Of a stretch of 64,000 nucleotides of DNA, positions 51,331 through 60,558 are shown piece by piece. Source of the DNA: Candidatus Nanopelagicales bacterium (GTDB lineage Bacteria; Actinomycetota; Actinomycetes; S36-B12; CAIYMF01); the NCBI GenBank assembly GCA_017848795.1, contig JAFIHG010000001.1:1-64000 (forward strand), in the 5' to 3' direction. The translations under genes were made by a program, and so were the position numbers. The notes under the pieces were generated by a model that saw only the letters and a list, made by a program, of their open reading frames with translations, made no database searches and was not told the origin of the DNA. The stretch's first letter is position 1. Each line of letters opens with the position of its first letter.

Positions 51331-52223
51331 GGCAGCACCGCGTGCTGCAGCAGGTCGCGAGCCCCGGCCCACCGGCGCCCGGCGAGCGCCGCAGGCAGCA
51401 CCGTCGCCGCGTGCAGCCGGGACGTGAGGTGCACCCGTGCGGCGCGCGCCGCGCGCCGCCACCCGGCCGACTCCAGTTCCTGCGCGATCATCGCGAAGTA
51501 GTCCCGTTCCTCGGCGAACCGCCCGCCCTCGTCGCGGCCTACCGACGACAGGCTCGCGTCGTGGCGGCGGTACTCGAAGCAGCGGGCGTCGAGCAGCATC
51601 GCGTGGCACCCACCCAGCAGCATCCGTAGATAGAGGTCGAGGTCCTGCACGATGTCGAGTCCGGGACGGAACCCGTACGCGCGGACCACCTCGGTGCGGA
51701 ACGCCACCGACGGGAAGTACATCCAGTTGCCGCGCAGCAGCGACACCGCGAGCGCCTCCCCGCCGACGTACGCGGGTGGCCGCAGCGCGAGGCGGGCCTT
51801 GATCCGGTCGGCCGTCGAGGTGGCCGGCCGTCCCGCTGCGTCCACCACCTGCACGCGCGGGTGGAACCACGCCGCCGTCGGGTACGCCCGCGCCGCCCGG
51901 CCGATCGTCGCCACGTAGTCCGGCAGCAGCCGGTCGTCTGCGCCGAGCACGACCACGAACTCGCCCTCGGCGCGGTCCAGGCAGCGCTGGAAGTTGCCGT
52001 TGATCCCAAGTCGTTCCGGATTGCGTTCGTACGACACCTGCGGCCCGAGCCCGCCGAACCAGTCGGCGAGCACCGGGTCGGGCGGTCCGTCGTCGAACAC
52101 CTGCAACCGCCGGTAGATCTCGTCGCCGGGTGCGGCCGCGCGTTGGGCGAGGACGCTGGCGACCGCCTCGCGCAGCAGCGGTGAGTCGCCGTACGCCGGG
52201 ATCGTCACCGCGATCGTCGTCAC
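51327..52223 (-). CDS. GT2 family glycosyltransferase
   Basis: 298 residues from GTG 52223. GT-A features: IAVTIPAYGDSPLLREAVASVLAQ, LQVFDDGPPDPVL, YERNPERLGINGNFQRCLDRAEGEFVVVLGADDRLLPDYV (conserved parts RLGINGNF and LGADDRL), and a C-terminal FEYRRHDASLS acceptor element. Linked by 4-base overlaps to both neighbours in a three-GT leftward operon. Donor unknown. Confidence 0.82.
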   Translation of the reverse strand: MTTIAVTIPAYGDSPLLREAVASVLAQRAAAPGDEIYRRLQVFDDGPPDPVLADWFGGLGPQVSYERNPERLGINGNFQRCLDRAEGEFVVVLGADDRLLPDYVATIGRAARAYPTAAWFHPRVQVVDAAGRPATSTADRIKARLALRPPAYVGGEALAVSLLRGNWMYFPSVAFRTEVVRAYGFRPGLDIVQDLDLYLRMLLGGCHAMLLDARCFEYRRHDASLSSVGRDEGGRFAEERDYFAMIAQELESAGWRRAARAARVHLTSRLHAATVLPAALAGRRWAGARDLLQHAVLP

Positions 52224-53266
52224 GGTGCCTCCGGGCGTGGCGCGGCGAGGTCGCGCGGGCTGGTGAGGAAGCCGATCCCCCACGCCCAGTGCATCGTCGC
52301 GAACACGGCGGGCAGCAGGGCTCTCGAACGTGGCGGTAGCCCACGCCCACCGCCTGCCGTCCCGGCGAGCAGCAGCGCGGCGTACCCGGCCGGGGTGAGT
52401 AGCCCGAGGCGCAGCCACCGCGGCCCGCCGGCCATGCCCACGACGCCGGCGGCGGTGCCGGCCGCGGTCGCGAGGACGGCCGCGGGCGGCGCCAGGTAGC
52501 GGGCGCTGACGGTCTCCGGGTGGCGGCGCATGATCTGCCGGCGCCACCGGCCGTACTCGAAGTACTGCCGGGCCAGCCGGCGCAGGTCCGGGCGCGGGCG
52601 GTAGGTCACCCGCAGCCGCGGGGTGAACCACACCAGCCCGCCGGTGTCGCGGATCCGGTGGTTCAGCTCCCAGTCCTGCGCGCGGACGAAGGCCTCGTCG
52701 TACCCGCCGACCCGCTCGAGCGCACTGCGGCGGAACGCCCCGAGATAGACAGTGGGCGCTGGGCCCTCCGCGCCGCCGAGGTGGAACGGGGCGCCGCCGA
52801 CCCCGAGCCAGGACGTCATCGCCCGGGCGACCGTCTCCTCGAAGGGCGTACGGCCCTCGGCGGCCATGATGCCGCCCACGTTGTCGGCCCCGGTGCGCTC
52901 GAGCGTCTCGACAGCGACGCTTACGTAGTCCGGCGGCAGCAGGCAGTGGCCGTCGACGCGTACGACGAGGTCGTGCGCAGCGCGCGCGAGCGCCCGGTTC
53001 AGCCCGCTCGGCGTGCTGCCGGAGGGGTTGCGCACCAGCACGATCCGCGGATCGGCGGCGGCGAGGATCGCGGCGACCTCGTCGGTGCGGTCCCGGCTCG
53101 GGCCGAGCGCGAGCACCAGCTCGAGCGGTCCTGGATGGTCCTGGCCGAGCGCCGCCGCGACCGACTCCGCGAGGTGCAGCTCCTCGTCGAGCACCGGCAT
53201 GATCAGCGACACCGCGGGGGCGCCGCTCGGGTGCTCGGGGTCGCTGCCGCCAGCCTCGGTGTCCAT
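52220..53266 (-). CDS. GT2 family glycosyltransferase with C-terminal membrane segments
   Basis: 348 residues from ATG 53266. VSLIMPVLDEELHLAESVAAAL, LELVLALGPSRDRTDEVAA, NPSGSTPSGLNRALARAAHDLVVRVDGHC (donor site with acidic RVDGH) and FRRSALERVGGYDEAFVRAQDWELNHRIRD are typical of ExoA/succinoglycan-like transferases. The end has three hydrophobic stretches (VLATAAGTAAGVVGMAGG, LLTPAGYAALLLAG). First gene of the three-GT operon, divergent from the second LCP gene. Confidence 0.83.
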   Translation of the reverse strand: MDTEAGGSDPEHPSGAPAVSLIMPVLDEELHLAESVAAALGQDHPGPLELVLALGPSRDRTDEVAAILAAADPRIVLVRNPSGSTPSGLNRALARAAHDLVVRVDGHCLLPPDYVSVAVETLERTGADNVGGIMAAEGRTPFEETVARAMTSWLGVGGAPFHLGGAEGPAPTVYLGAFRRSALERVGGYDEAFVRAQDWELNHRIRDTGGLVWFTPRLRVTYRPRPDLRRLARQYFEYGRWRRQIMRRHPETVSARYLAPPAAVLATAAGTAAGVVGMAGGPRWLRLGLLTPAGYAALLLAGTAGGGRGLPPRSRALLPAVFATMHWAWGIGFLTSPRDLAAPRPEAP

Positions 53267-53435
53267 GGCAGCAGCGACGCTATCCCAGCCGCCACCGCTC
53301 CCCGGACGCCGCACGGTCCGACCGCCGTGCCGCGGGCCCGGTGACCTCCGTCACCCGCACCGGCGTTGCGGCACCGGTCCGGGCGCCTCTGCGTCGTACC
53401 GTCGTCAGTCGTACGCCGGCCGGAGGGAACGACCC

Positions 53436-54809
53436 ATGGGCGCAGCGCCCCGCACCGCGGGCGGCAGGCGCTGGGCGCGCCTCGCCGCCGCCACGCTCGC
53501 CGTCGTCGTGCTCGCGACGAGCGGCGTTGCGTGGGCGGCCATCGCGCGCTACTCGGACAAGATCAACCAATTGCCGTTCGGCCTCGGCGGCAGCTCGGTC
53601 GCCGACGGCAACCCGGTGACCATCCTCGCCGTCGCGAGCGACGACCGCGCCGGACTGACACGGGCGCAGAAGAAGCGGCTGCACCTCGGCTACGAGGACT
53701 ACGGTCGGCACACCGACACGATGATGCTGGTGCACATCAGCGCCGCGGGGGACGCCGTCTCGGTGATCTCCCTGCCGCGCGACACGCTCGTGACCATCCC
53801 GGAGTTCGAAGGCAACGGCAAGACCGTCGCGGCGCACCGCGGCAAGCTCAACGAGGCGTACGCCGTAGGTGGCCCGCAGCTGATGGTGCAGACCGTCGAG
53901 CAGGTGACCGGCGTACGCATCGACCACTACGTCGAGGTGAACTTCGCCGGCTTCCTCTCCATGGTCGACGCGCTCGGCGGCGTGGAGGTCTGCCTGCCCA
54001 AGGCGACCAAGGACCAGAAGTCCGGGCTCGACCTGCCCGCAGGGCGCCAGACCGTGAGCGGCCCGCAGGCCCTCGCATACGTCCGGGCCCGCTACTTCGA
54101 CCCCACCTCGGACCTCGGCCGGATGCAGCGCCAGCAGAAGTTCGTCGCCGCCATGGCCGACAAGGCCCTCTCGGCCGGCACGCTGCTGAACCCGGTGAAG
54201 CTCGACGCGTTCCTGTCCGCGGTGAGCTCGAGCCTGTCCACCGACTCCGGCCTGGGCCGCGAGCAGCTGCTCGACCTGGCCGGACGCCTGCAGGGCATCT
54301 CCCCGTCGCAGATCCACTTCACGACCGTGCCGCTCGGTACGCCGAAGCGGGTGAACGGCATCGGCGACGTGCTGACCTGGGACCGGCCGGCCGCCGCCGC
54401 GCTGTTCGCGAAGATCAACGCCGACGAGCCGATCGCGCCGCCGGCCACCGGCAAGCCGAAGGTCGCCCCGCGCGACGTCTCGCTGCAGGTCTACAACGGC
54501 ACCGATGTCGCGGGCCTGGCTAGCAAGGCCTCGAACGAGCTCGCCGCTGTCGGGTTCACGATCGCCGGCCCGCCGACCAACGCCGACGAGCAGGTCGGGG
54601 CGACGACCGTGATCCGCTACGACCCGGCGCAAGCCGACGCTGCGCGGACGGTCGCCGCCGCGCTGCCGGGTGCCACGCTGAGCGCGGTCGACGGGTTGGG
54701 CGCCACCATCCAGGTCGTCGTCGGCTCGTCGTACTCCGGGGCCACGCAGGTGCGCGGCGGGAGCAAGCCGAACGGTCCGCGCTCGGCCGCCGACGACCTC
54801 TGCCGGTAG
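53436..54809 (+). CDS. LytR-CpsA-Psr (LCP) family cell-wall glycopolymer ligase (second copy)
   Basis: 457 residues from ATG 53436 with GGAGGG 8 bases upstream. One N-terminal anchor (LAAATLAVVVLATSGVAWAAIA). LCP domain: ILAVASDDRAGL, HTDTMMLVHIS, SLPRDTLVTIP, GKLNEAYAVGGPQLMVQTVEQ, DHYVEVNFAGFLSMVDALGGVEVC and ALAYVRARYFDPTSDLGRMQRQQ. A LytR_C domain follows (VSLQVYNGTDVAGLASKASNEL). It should attach the polymer made by this locus to peptidoglycan. Confidence 0.9.
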   Translation: MGAAPRTAGGRRWARLAAATLAVVVLATSGVAWAAIARYSDKINQLPFGLGGSSVADGNPVTILAVASDDRAGLTRAQKKRLHLGYEDYGRHTDTMMLVHISAAGDAVSVISLPRDTLVTIPEFEGNGKTVAAHRGKLNEAYAVGGPQLMVQTVEQVTGVRIDHYVEVNFAGFLSMVDALGGVEVCLPKATKDQKSGLDLPAGRQTVSGPQALAYVRARYFDPTSDLGRMQRQQKFVAAMADKALSAGTLLNPVKLDAFLSAVSSSLSTDSGLGREQLLDLAGRLQGISPSQIHFTTVPLGTPKRVNGIGDVLTWDRPAAAALFAKINADEPIAPPATGKPKVAPRDVSLQVYNGTDVAGLASKASNELAAVGFTIAGPPTNADEQVGATTVIRYDPAQADAARTVAAALPGATLSAVDGLGATIQVVVGSSYSGATQVRGGSKPNGPRSAADDLCR

Positions 54810-54815
54810 CGCGCC

Positions 54816-55412
54816 ATGGCCGGCACCGACGAGGACGCGTACGCCCGGCGCCTGGAGGCGTTGCAGGGTGCGCGTTGGAAGCAGCTGCTCGACGTGCAGC
54901 GCCCGTACCGCTGGAACGTACGGCGGCTGTTCGCGGGCCGCTCCCACGTGCTCGACGTCGGCTGCGGCATCGGGCGCAACCTCGCCCACCTCGGGCCGGT
55001 CGCGGTCGGCGTCGACCACAACGCGGAGTCGATCGCACTGGCCCGCGCCCAGGGCCTGCGGGCGTGGACGACCGGGGAGTGGGCGAGCTGCCCGGACGCC
55101 GTACCGGGCCGGTACGACGGACTGCTGCTCGCCCATGTGCTCGAGCACCTGTCGCAGGTCGACGCGGACGCGGTGGTGCGCACCTACCTGCCGTACCTCG
55201 CGCCGGACGCGCGGCTGGTGGCGATCTGCCCGCAGGAGCGCGGCTACGCGAGCGACGCGACCCACGTGCGGTTCCTCGACCTCGACGCGCTCGCTACCGC
55301 CGCTCGCTCCTGGGGCTTCGCGCCACGTCGCCGGTTCTCGTTCCCGCTGCCCCGGTTCGCCGGCCGGGCGTTCACGTACAACGAGTTCGTGCTCGTCGCC
55401 GACCGCGGCTGA
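54816..55412 (+). CDS. Class I SAM-dependent methyltransferase
   Basis: 198 residues, starting 6 bases after the LCP gene. SAM-binding motif HVLDVGCGIGRNLAHLG near residue 45, VGVDHNAESIALAR as motif II, and LLAHVLEHLSQ as the post-III element, all typical of Methyltransf_11/23 enzymes; LVAICPQERGYASDATHVRFLD follows. Probably co-transcribed with the LCP ligase, suggesting a cap or sugar methylation in envelope synthesis; substrate unknown. Confidence 0.85.
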   Translation: MAGTDEDAYARRLEALQGARWKQLLDVQRPYRWNVRRLFAGRSHVLDVGCGIGRNLAHLGPVAVGVDHNAESIALARAQGLRAWTTGEWASCPDAVPGRYDGLLLAHVLEHLSQVDADAVVRTYLPYLAPDARLVAICPQERGYASDATHVRFLDLDALATAARSWGFAPRRRFSFPLPRFAGRAFTYNEFVLVADRG

Positions 55413-55461
55413 TCCGCTCGCGCCGCGGCCGAGACGGCCGACCCCGTATCGTCGGGCCGCG

Positions 55462-56673
55462 ATGACCACCGACGAGAACGCGCGCCTGCGCGCCACGAAC
55501 CCGGCGGTGACCGCGTTCGTGGTGGTCCTGATCGTCGCCGGTCTGAACCTGCGGCCCGCGATCACGACCCTGACGGCGGCGCTCGACGAGGTCGTCGCGG
55601 CGTACGGCCTGAACGGGTTCCTGACCTCGGTGCTCGTCTCGCTGCCGGTCGTCGTCTTCGCGGTAGGGGTGCCGATCGGCCCGTGGCTTGCGGCACGCGT
55701 CGGGATGGACCGGGCGATCGTGCTGCTGTCGGTCCTGCTCGCGGTCGCGATGGTCGTACGCCCGTTCAGCACCTGGTTGCTGTTCCTCGGCACCGCCGTC
55801 GCGGCCCTCGGCATCACCGGGGTGTCGGTGCTCGCCGCCGCCGTGTTCCGCCGAGGTGACCAGCACACCGCCGCGAAGCTGACGTCGTCGTTCACCGCAG
55901 TCATCACCTCCGGGGCGGCGGTCGGCGCGCTGCTCGTCCTGCCGCTGCTCGGGCTGGTCGGGGACTCGGTGCCGACGGCACTGCTGCTCTGGGCGCTGCC
56001 GGCGGTCGTCGCGGCTTTCGCGCTCGCGCTGACCTCGCCGGGTCGAGGCACCCGCGCCGTCGTGCAGCCCGATCCGGTACGGATGCGCGCGTACCTGAGG
56101 TACCCGGCGACCTGGGCGCTGGTGTGCTTCTTCGGCCTGCAGTCCGCGGTGTTCTACGGGATGACGGCCTGGCTGCCGACGATGCTGCGCGACCGCGGGC
56201 TCGGCGCCCAGGACGCCGCCCTGGTGTACGTGGCGGTGAGCCTGCTCGGCCTGGTCGGCGCGCTCGTCGCTCCGCGCGTCGCGGTGCACCCCGACCGCCG
56301 CGTCCTGGTGGTGCTCACGGTCGCGAGCGCCACGCTCGCCGGGTGGCTCGGGCTCGCCTGGGCACCGACCGGTACCCGCTGGATCTGGGCGCTGCTGCTC
56401 GGGGTGTCGCAGGGCGCCGGGTTCGCGCTCGGGCTGTCGTTCGTGGTGTTCCGGGCGCTCTCCCCGGCGCAGGCGGCGAGCCTGTCAGCGGTCGTACAGG
56501 GTGTGGGCTACGCGATCGCGGCGCTGGGCCCGCTGGTGATGGGCCTCGTGCTCGACCTCACCGGCACCTGGTTCTGGCCCGTCGTGCTGCTCGCCACGGC
56601 GGCGGCCGTCGAGGGCGTCACCGGCGTACGCGCCGCCGCCGACCGCCCCGTCATCCCGCGCCGTTCCGGATGA
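55462..56673 (+). CDS. MFS transporter, CynX/cyanate-permease type
   Basis: 403 residues from ATG 55462, with a TATCGT box 9 bases upstream suggesting a short leader. Twelve membrane helices. The first reads AFVVVLIVAGLNLRPAITTLTAAL, the signature start of the CynX/YeaN family; GVPIGPWLAARVGMDRAIVL is the loop 2-3 region and TAWLPTMLRDRG follows helix 7. Possible roles are cyanate/nitroimidazole-like or drug efflux. The last codons lie inside a large hairpin. Confidence 0.85.
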   Translation: MTTDENARLRATNPAVTAFVVVLIVAGLNLRPAITTLTAALDEVVAAYGLNGFLTSVLVSLPVVVFAVGVPIGPWLAARVGMDRAIVLLSVLLAVAMVVRPFSTWLLFLGTAVAALGITGVSVLAAAVFRRGDQHTAAKLTSSFTAVITSGAAVGALLVLPLLGLVGDSVPTALLLWALPAVVAAFALALTSPGRGTRAVVQPDPVRMRAYLRYPATWALVCFFGLQSAVFYGMTAWLPTMLRDRGLGAQDAALVYVAVSLLGLVGALVAPRVAVHPDRRVLVVLTVASATLAGWLGLAWAPTGTRWIWALLLGVSQGAGFALGLSFVVFRALSPAQAASLSAVVQGVGYAIAALGPLVMGLVLDLTGTWFWPVVLLATAAAVEGVTGVRAAADRPVIPRRSG

Positions 56674-56722
56674 ATGTGGCAGGAGTCCGCTCTATGCGGA
56701 CTCCTGCCACATTCATCCGGAA
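56664..56722. terminator. Large hairpin repeat, copy 2 (27-bp perfect arms)
   Basis: Arms 56664-56690 and 56696-56722 are perfectly complementary around a TCTAT loop. The left arm includes the MFS stop codon and the right arm ends one base before the coxM stop, so it fits exactly between two convergent genes as a bidirectional terminator. Arm sequence is almost the same as the hairpin at 21157-21215. Confidence 0.8.
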
Positions 56723-57574
56723 TCAGAAGCGGGCGGCGTTCGTGACGGCGCGCCTGGTGAGGACCCGGGCGAGGTGCTGGCGGAAGTCGGCCTGGGCGTG
56801 CAGGTCGCTCGTCGGGGAGGTGTTCTGCGCGGCTTGTTCGGCCGCCGCCGCGATCCCGTCGGCTCCGGCGCCCGCGAGTGCCGCCTCCGTCGCGCTCGCC
56901 CGCAGCGGTCCGGCGCCCATGTTGGTCAGCCCGACCCGCGCCTCCGCGATGCTGCCGTTGCTGCGGCGTACGGCGGCGGCGACCCCGACGATCGCCCAGG
57001 CCTGCGCGGTGCGGTTGAACTTCTGGTAGTCGAAGCTCCACCCGTCCCCGAGCTTGGGTATCCGCACCGACTCCAGGATCTCGTCGGCCGCGAGCGCCGT
57101 GGTGAAGAAGTCGGTGAAGAAGTCCGCGGCCGCGACGGTACGCCGCCCGCCTGGCCCGACGATCGAGAACTGCGCGCCCAGCACCAGCGCGGCCGTGGGC
57201 AGGTCGGCGGCAGGGTCGGCGTGCGCGAGCGAACCACCGAAGGTGCCGCGGTGGCGGATCGCCGGGTCGGCCACCGTCGCGGTCACCGTGGCGATCAACG
57301 GCGCGTGCGCGCGTACGAGCGCGTCGTGCATTACCTCGTGGTGCGGGGTGCCTGCCCCGATGACGATCGCGTCGCCGTCGTCGCGGACCCCGCGCAGTTC
57401 GCCCAGCCGGCTGCAGTCGACGAGCAGCGACGGGGTGGCAAGGCGCATCCGCAGCATCGGCATCAGCGACTGTCCGCCGGCCAGGACCTTGGCGTCCTCG
57501 CCGCCCTCGTGCAGCGCGCGGACCGCCTCGTCCAGCGAACCGGGCCGTACGTAGTCGAACGCGGCCGGGATCAT
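56723..57574 (-). CDS. coxM: Molybdenum hydroxylase FAD-binding medium subunit (CoxM type)
   Basis: 283 residues from ATG 57574, overlapping coxL by ATGA. FAD-binding motif DAKVLAGGQSLMPMLRMRLA (AGGQS) near 35 and RHRGTFGGSLAHADPAAD (TxGGxxxHxDPAAD) near 110 are the two flavin signatures of the CO-dehydrogenase/xanthine-dehydrogenase medium subunit. It passes electrons from the 2Fe-2S subunit to an acceptor. Last gene of the coxSLM operon. Confidence 0.9.
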   Translation of the reverse strand: MIPAAFDYVRPGSLDEAVRALHEGGEDAKVLAGGQSLMPMLRMRLATPSLLVDCSRLGELRGVRDDGDAIVIGAGTPHHEVMHDALVRAHAPLIATVTATVADPAIRHRGTFGGSLAHADPAADLPTAALVLGAQFSIVGPGGRRTVAAADFFTDFFTTALAADEILESVRIPKLGDGWSFDYQKFNRTAQAWAIVGVAAAVRRSNGSIAEARVGLTNMGAGPLRASATEAALAGAGADGIAAAAEQAAQNTSPTSDLHAQADFRQHLARVLTRRAVTNAARF

Positions 57575-59973
57575 GCCGCACCTCCCGCCTTCGCCGCCTG
57601 CAGAGTTCGCCACACGTGCTCCGGCGAGGCCGGCATCGGCACGTCGTTCACGCCGTACGGACGCAACGCGTCGACGACGCCGTTGATGATCGCCGGAGTC
57701 GAGGCGATGGTGCCCGCCTCGCCGACTCCCTTCGTACCCAAGGGATGTGTCGTCGACGGGGTGACCGTCCGGTCGGTGACGAACGAGGGCAGGTCCAGGG
57801 CCGTCGGCAGCAGGTAGTCGGCCATCGACGCGGTCAGCAGGTTGCCGTCCGCGTCGTAGACGGCGCCCTCGTACAGCGCCTGCGCCACGCCCTGCGCGAT
57901 CCCGCCGTGCACCTGGCCCTCGACGATGAGCGGGTTCACGACCACCCCGACGTCGTCGACGCAGACGTACGAGCGCAGCGTCGCCTTGCCGGTCTCGGTG
58001 TCGACCTCCATCGCCGCCAGGTGGGTGCCGTGCGGGAAGGAGAAGTCCGCAGGGTCGACCGTCGACTCGCCGGACAGCGTCGGCTCCATGCCGTCGGGCA
58101 GGTTGTGGGCGGTGAACGCCTCGAACGCGACGGCCTGGATCGTCGTCGACTTCTCCGGGTCGCCCTTGACGCGGAACGCCCCGTCGACGAACTCCAGGTC
58201 GTCCGGGTTGGCCTCCATCTGGTGCGCCGCAATGAGTTTGGCCTTCTCGACGACCTTCTGCCCAGCCCGCAGGATCGCCTGCCCGCCGACCGCGAGCGAA
58301 CGTGAGCCGTACGTGTCCATGCCGTACGGCGAGCGGGCGGTGTCGCCGTGGATCACCTCGACGTCCTCGACCGGCACGCCGAGCACGTCGGAGGCGATCT
58401 GGCTCCAGCTCGTGACGTGGCCCTGGCCGTGCGGCGAGGTGCCCGTGACCAGCTCCACCTTGCCCAGCGGTAGCACCCGGATCGTGCAGTTCTCCCAGCC
58501 GCCGGCGACGTACTTGAGCGCACCCAGCGTCCGCGACGGCGCGAGCCCGCACATCTCGGTGAACGTCGACACTCCGATGCCCAGCTGCACCAGGTCGTTC
58601 GACTCGCGGCGCCGCTGCTGCTCGGCCCGCAGCTCGTCGTACTTGAAGAGCTCCAACGCCTTCTCGGTCGCCGCCTCGTAGTTGCCGGTGTCGTACGTCA
58701 GCCCGGAGATGGTCTGGTACGGGAACTCCTCGTGCGCGATCCAGTTCTTGCGCCGCAGCTCGATCGGGTCCATACCGAGCTCGGCGGCGAGCTCGTCGAC
58801 GATCCGCTCGATCGCGTACGTCGCCTCCGGGCGCCCGGCGCCGCGGTAGGCGTCGGTCGGCGTGGTGTTCGTGAACACGCCGGTGCACGAGAAGTCGTAC
58901 GCGTCCATCTTGTAGATGCCGTTGTACATGAACATGCCGAGCAGCGGGATGCCCGGCGTGATGATCTGCAGGTACGCGCCCATGTTCGCGGTGAGGGCGA
59001 CCTTCAGCCCCTTGATCGTGCCGTCCCGGGTGGCGGCGATCTCGACGTCCTGGATCTGGTCGCGGCCGTGATGGGTGGCGACCATGTTCTCGCTACGGGT
59101 CTCGGTCCAGCGCACCGGCCGGCCGAGGCGCCGGGCCAGCACGAGGGCGAGCGCCTCCTCCCGGTACATCTGCAGCTTGGAGCCGAAACCGCCGCCCACG
59201 TCAGGGGCGATGACGCGCAGCTGGTTCTCCGGTACGCCGGTGGAGAGCGCCAGCAGCACCCGCAGCACGTGCGGCACCTGCGTCGCGGACCACAGCGTGT
59301 ACTCCTCGCTGGTGCCCATCGGGGAGCAGGCGACCGCGCGCGGCTCCATCGCCACCGGGATCAGCCGCTGGTTGATGAACCGGCGGCTCACCACCACGTC
59401 CGAGGCCGCCTTGGCGGCCTCGTAGTCGCCGCACGGGAAGTTCATCGTGTAGCACTGGTTGGTGCCCTTGTCCTCGTGCAGGATCGGCGAACCGTCGGCG
59501 AGCGCCGCCTCCATGTCGACGACCGCCGGCAGCGGGTCGTAGTCGACGACGACGTTCTCGATCGCGTCCTCGGCGGTGACCTTGTCCTGCGCGAGCACGA
59601 CCGCGACGACGTCGCCGACCTGGCGCACCTTGTCGACGGCGAGGGAGTGGAAGTCGGGCATCACGATGTCGTCGGTCACCGGCCACACGCACGGGATCTT
59701 GACGTTGTCGTCGCCGAGGTCCGCGGCAGTGAACACGTCCACCACCCCGGGCATGGCCTTCGCGGCACTCGTGTCGATCCCGGTGATGCGCGCGTGCGCG
59801 ATCGGGCTGCGCACCAGCCCCATGTGCAGCGCGCCGGGCAGTGCGACGTTGTCGGTCCAGGTGGTCTGGCCGGTGACGAGCCGGTCGTCCTCCTTGCGCC
59901 GTACCGGGGAACCGATGGCCGGCGTACGCGCTGTCCCTGCCTGGGCGGTCCCCGCCTCGGTTGTCTCGGTCAT
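57571..59973 (-). CDS. coxL: Molybdopterin-binding large subunit, form II CODH-like
   Basis: 800 residues. The N-terminal aldehyde-oxidase a/b hammerhead contains [20 protein letters not shown]; the Mo-cofactor region includes [41 protein letters not shown] and [14 protein letters not shown], with the conserved GVGEAG near the C-terminus carrying the active-site Glu. The active-site loop is AYRGAGR, the form II signature, rather than AYRCSFR of true (form I) CO dehydrogenases. The physiological substrate may therefore not be CO. Overlaps both coxS and coxM by ATGA. Confidence 0.92.
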   Translation of the reverse strand: MTETTEAGTAQAGTARTPAIGSPVRRKEDDRLVTGQTTWTDNVALPGALHMGLVRSPIAHARITGIDTSAAKAMPGVVDVFTAADLGDDNVKIPCVWPVTDDIVMPDFHSLAVDKVRQVGDVVAVVLAQDKVTAEDAIENVVVDYDPLPAVVDMEAALADGSPILHEDKGTNQCYTMNFPCGDYEAAKAASDVVVSRRFINQRLIPVAMEPRAVACSPMGTSEEYTLWSATQVPHVLRVLLALSTGVPENQLRVIAPDVGGGFGSKLQMYREEALALVLARRLGRPVRWTETRSENMVATHHGRDQIQDVEIAATRDGTIKGLKVALTANMGAYLQIITPGIPLLGMFMYNGIYKMDAYDFSCTGVFTNTTPTDAYRGAGRPEATYAIERIVDELAAELGMDPIELRRKNWIAHEEFPYQTISGLTYDTGNYEAATEKALELFKYDELRAEQQRRRESNDLVQLGIGVSTFTEMCGLAPSRTLGALKYVAGGWENCTIRVLPLGKVELVTGTSPHGQGHVTSWSQIASDVLGVPVEDVEVIHGDTARSPYGMDTYGSRSLAVGGQAILRAGQKVVEKAKLIAAHQMEANPDDLEFVDGAFRVKGDPEKSTTIQAVAFEAFTAHNLPDGMEPTLSGESTVDPADFSFPHGTHLAAMEVDTETGKATLRSYVCVDDVGVVVNPLIVEGQVHGGIAQGVAQALYEGAVYDADGNLLTASMADYLLPTALDLPSFVTDRTVTPSTTHPLGTKGVGEAGTIASTPAIINGVVDALRPYGVNDVPMPASPEHVWRTLQAAKAGGAA

Positions 59974-60443
59974 TTCGCGGCCTCCCGCATCTCTCCCGCG
60001 GCCAGCTCGACGGCCTTGACGATGTTGTGGTACCCGGTGCAGCGGCACAGGTTTCCCTCGAGCCCGTGCCGGATCTCCTCCTCGGTCGGATCCGGGTTCT
60101 CGCCGAGCAGGTCGACCGCAGCGGTGATCATGCCCGGGGTGCAGTAGCCGCACTGCAGCGCGTGGCACTCCTTGAACGCCTTCTGCACCGGGTGCCACTC
60201 GCCGTTGGCCAGTCCCTGGATGGTGGTGACCTCGCTGCCGTCGGCCTGCACCGCGAGCACGCTGCACGACTTCACGCTGCGCCCGTCCATCAGCACCGTG
60301 CAGGCGCCACAGTTCGAGGTGTCGCAGCCGATCGGCGTACCGGCCAGGCCGAGCGAGTCCCGCAGCCAGTGCACGAGCAGCGTGCGGGCCTCGACCTCGC
60401 CCTCCCGCGTCGTGCCGTTGACGGTGACCGAGATCCGATGCAT
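59970..60443 (-). CDS. coxS: [2Fe-2S] small subunit (CoxS type)
   Basis: 157 residues from ATG 60443 with GGAG 7 bases upstream. The plant-ferredoxin-type cluster site is [16 protein letters not shown] with a fourth Cys in SVKSCSV; the second, helical cluster domain has [11 protein letters not shown] and [13 protein letters not shown]. It transfers electrons from the Mo site to FAD. First gene of the coxSLM unit. Confidence 0.93.
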   Translation of the reverse strand: MHRISVTVNGTTREGEVEARTLLVHWLRDSLGLAGTPIGCDTSNCGACTVLMDGRSVKSCSVLAVQADGSEVTTIQGLANGEWHPVQKAFKECHALQCGYCTPGMITAAVDLLGENPDPTEEEIRHGLEGNLCRCTGYHNIVKAVELAAGEMREAAK

Positions 60444-60518
60444 GTCACGCTCCGAGGTGGACCGGGCAGGGGTTCGGAGCCGACCGTACGTCGGAAGCCG
60501 CACGGCTCGCAGACGAAC

Positions 60519-60558
60519 GGGATAGATCGCCCGGTCGAGAGATGGGGCGATCTACCCC
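60519..60558. terminator. Hairpin overlapping the coxE stop, before coxS
   Basis: Arms 60519-60532 and 60545-60558 match at 13 of 14 positions with a 12-base loop. On the cox strand it lies at the end of coxE and about 76 bases before coxS, so it could terminate coxGDE transcription or attenuate read-through into the structural genes. Confidence 0.55.
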
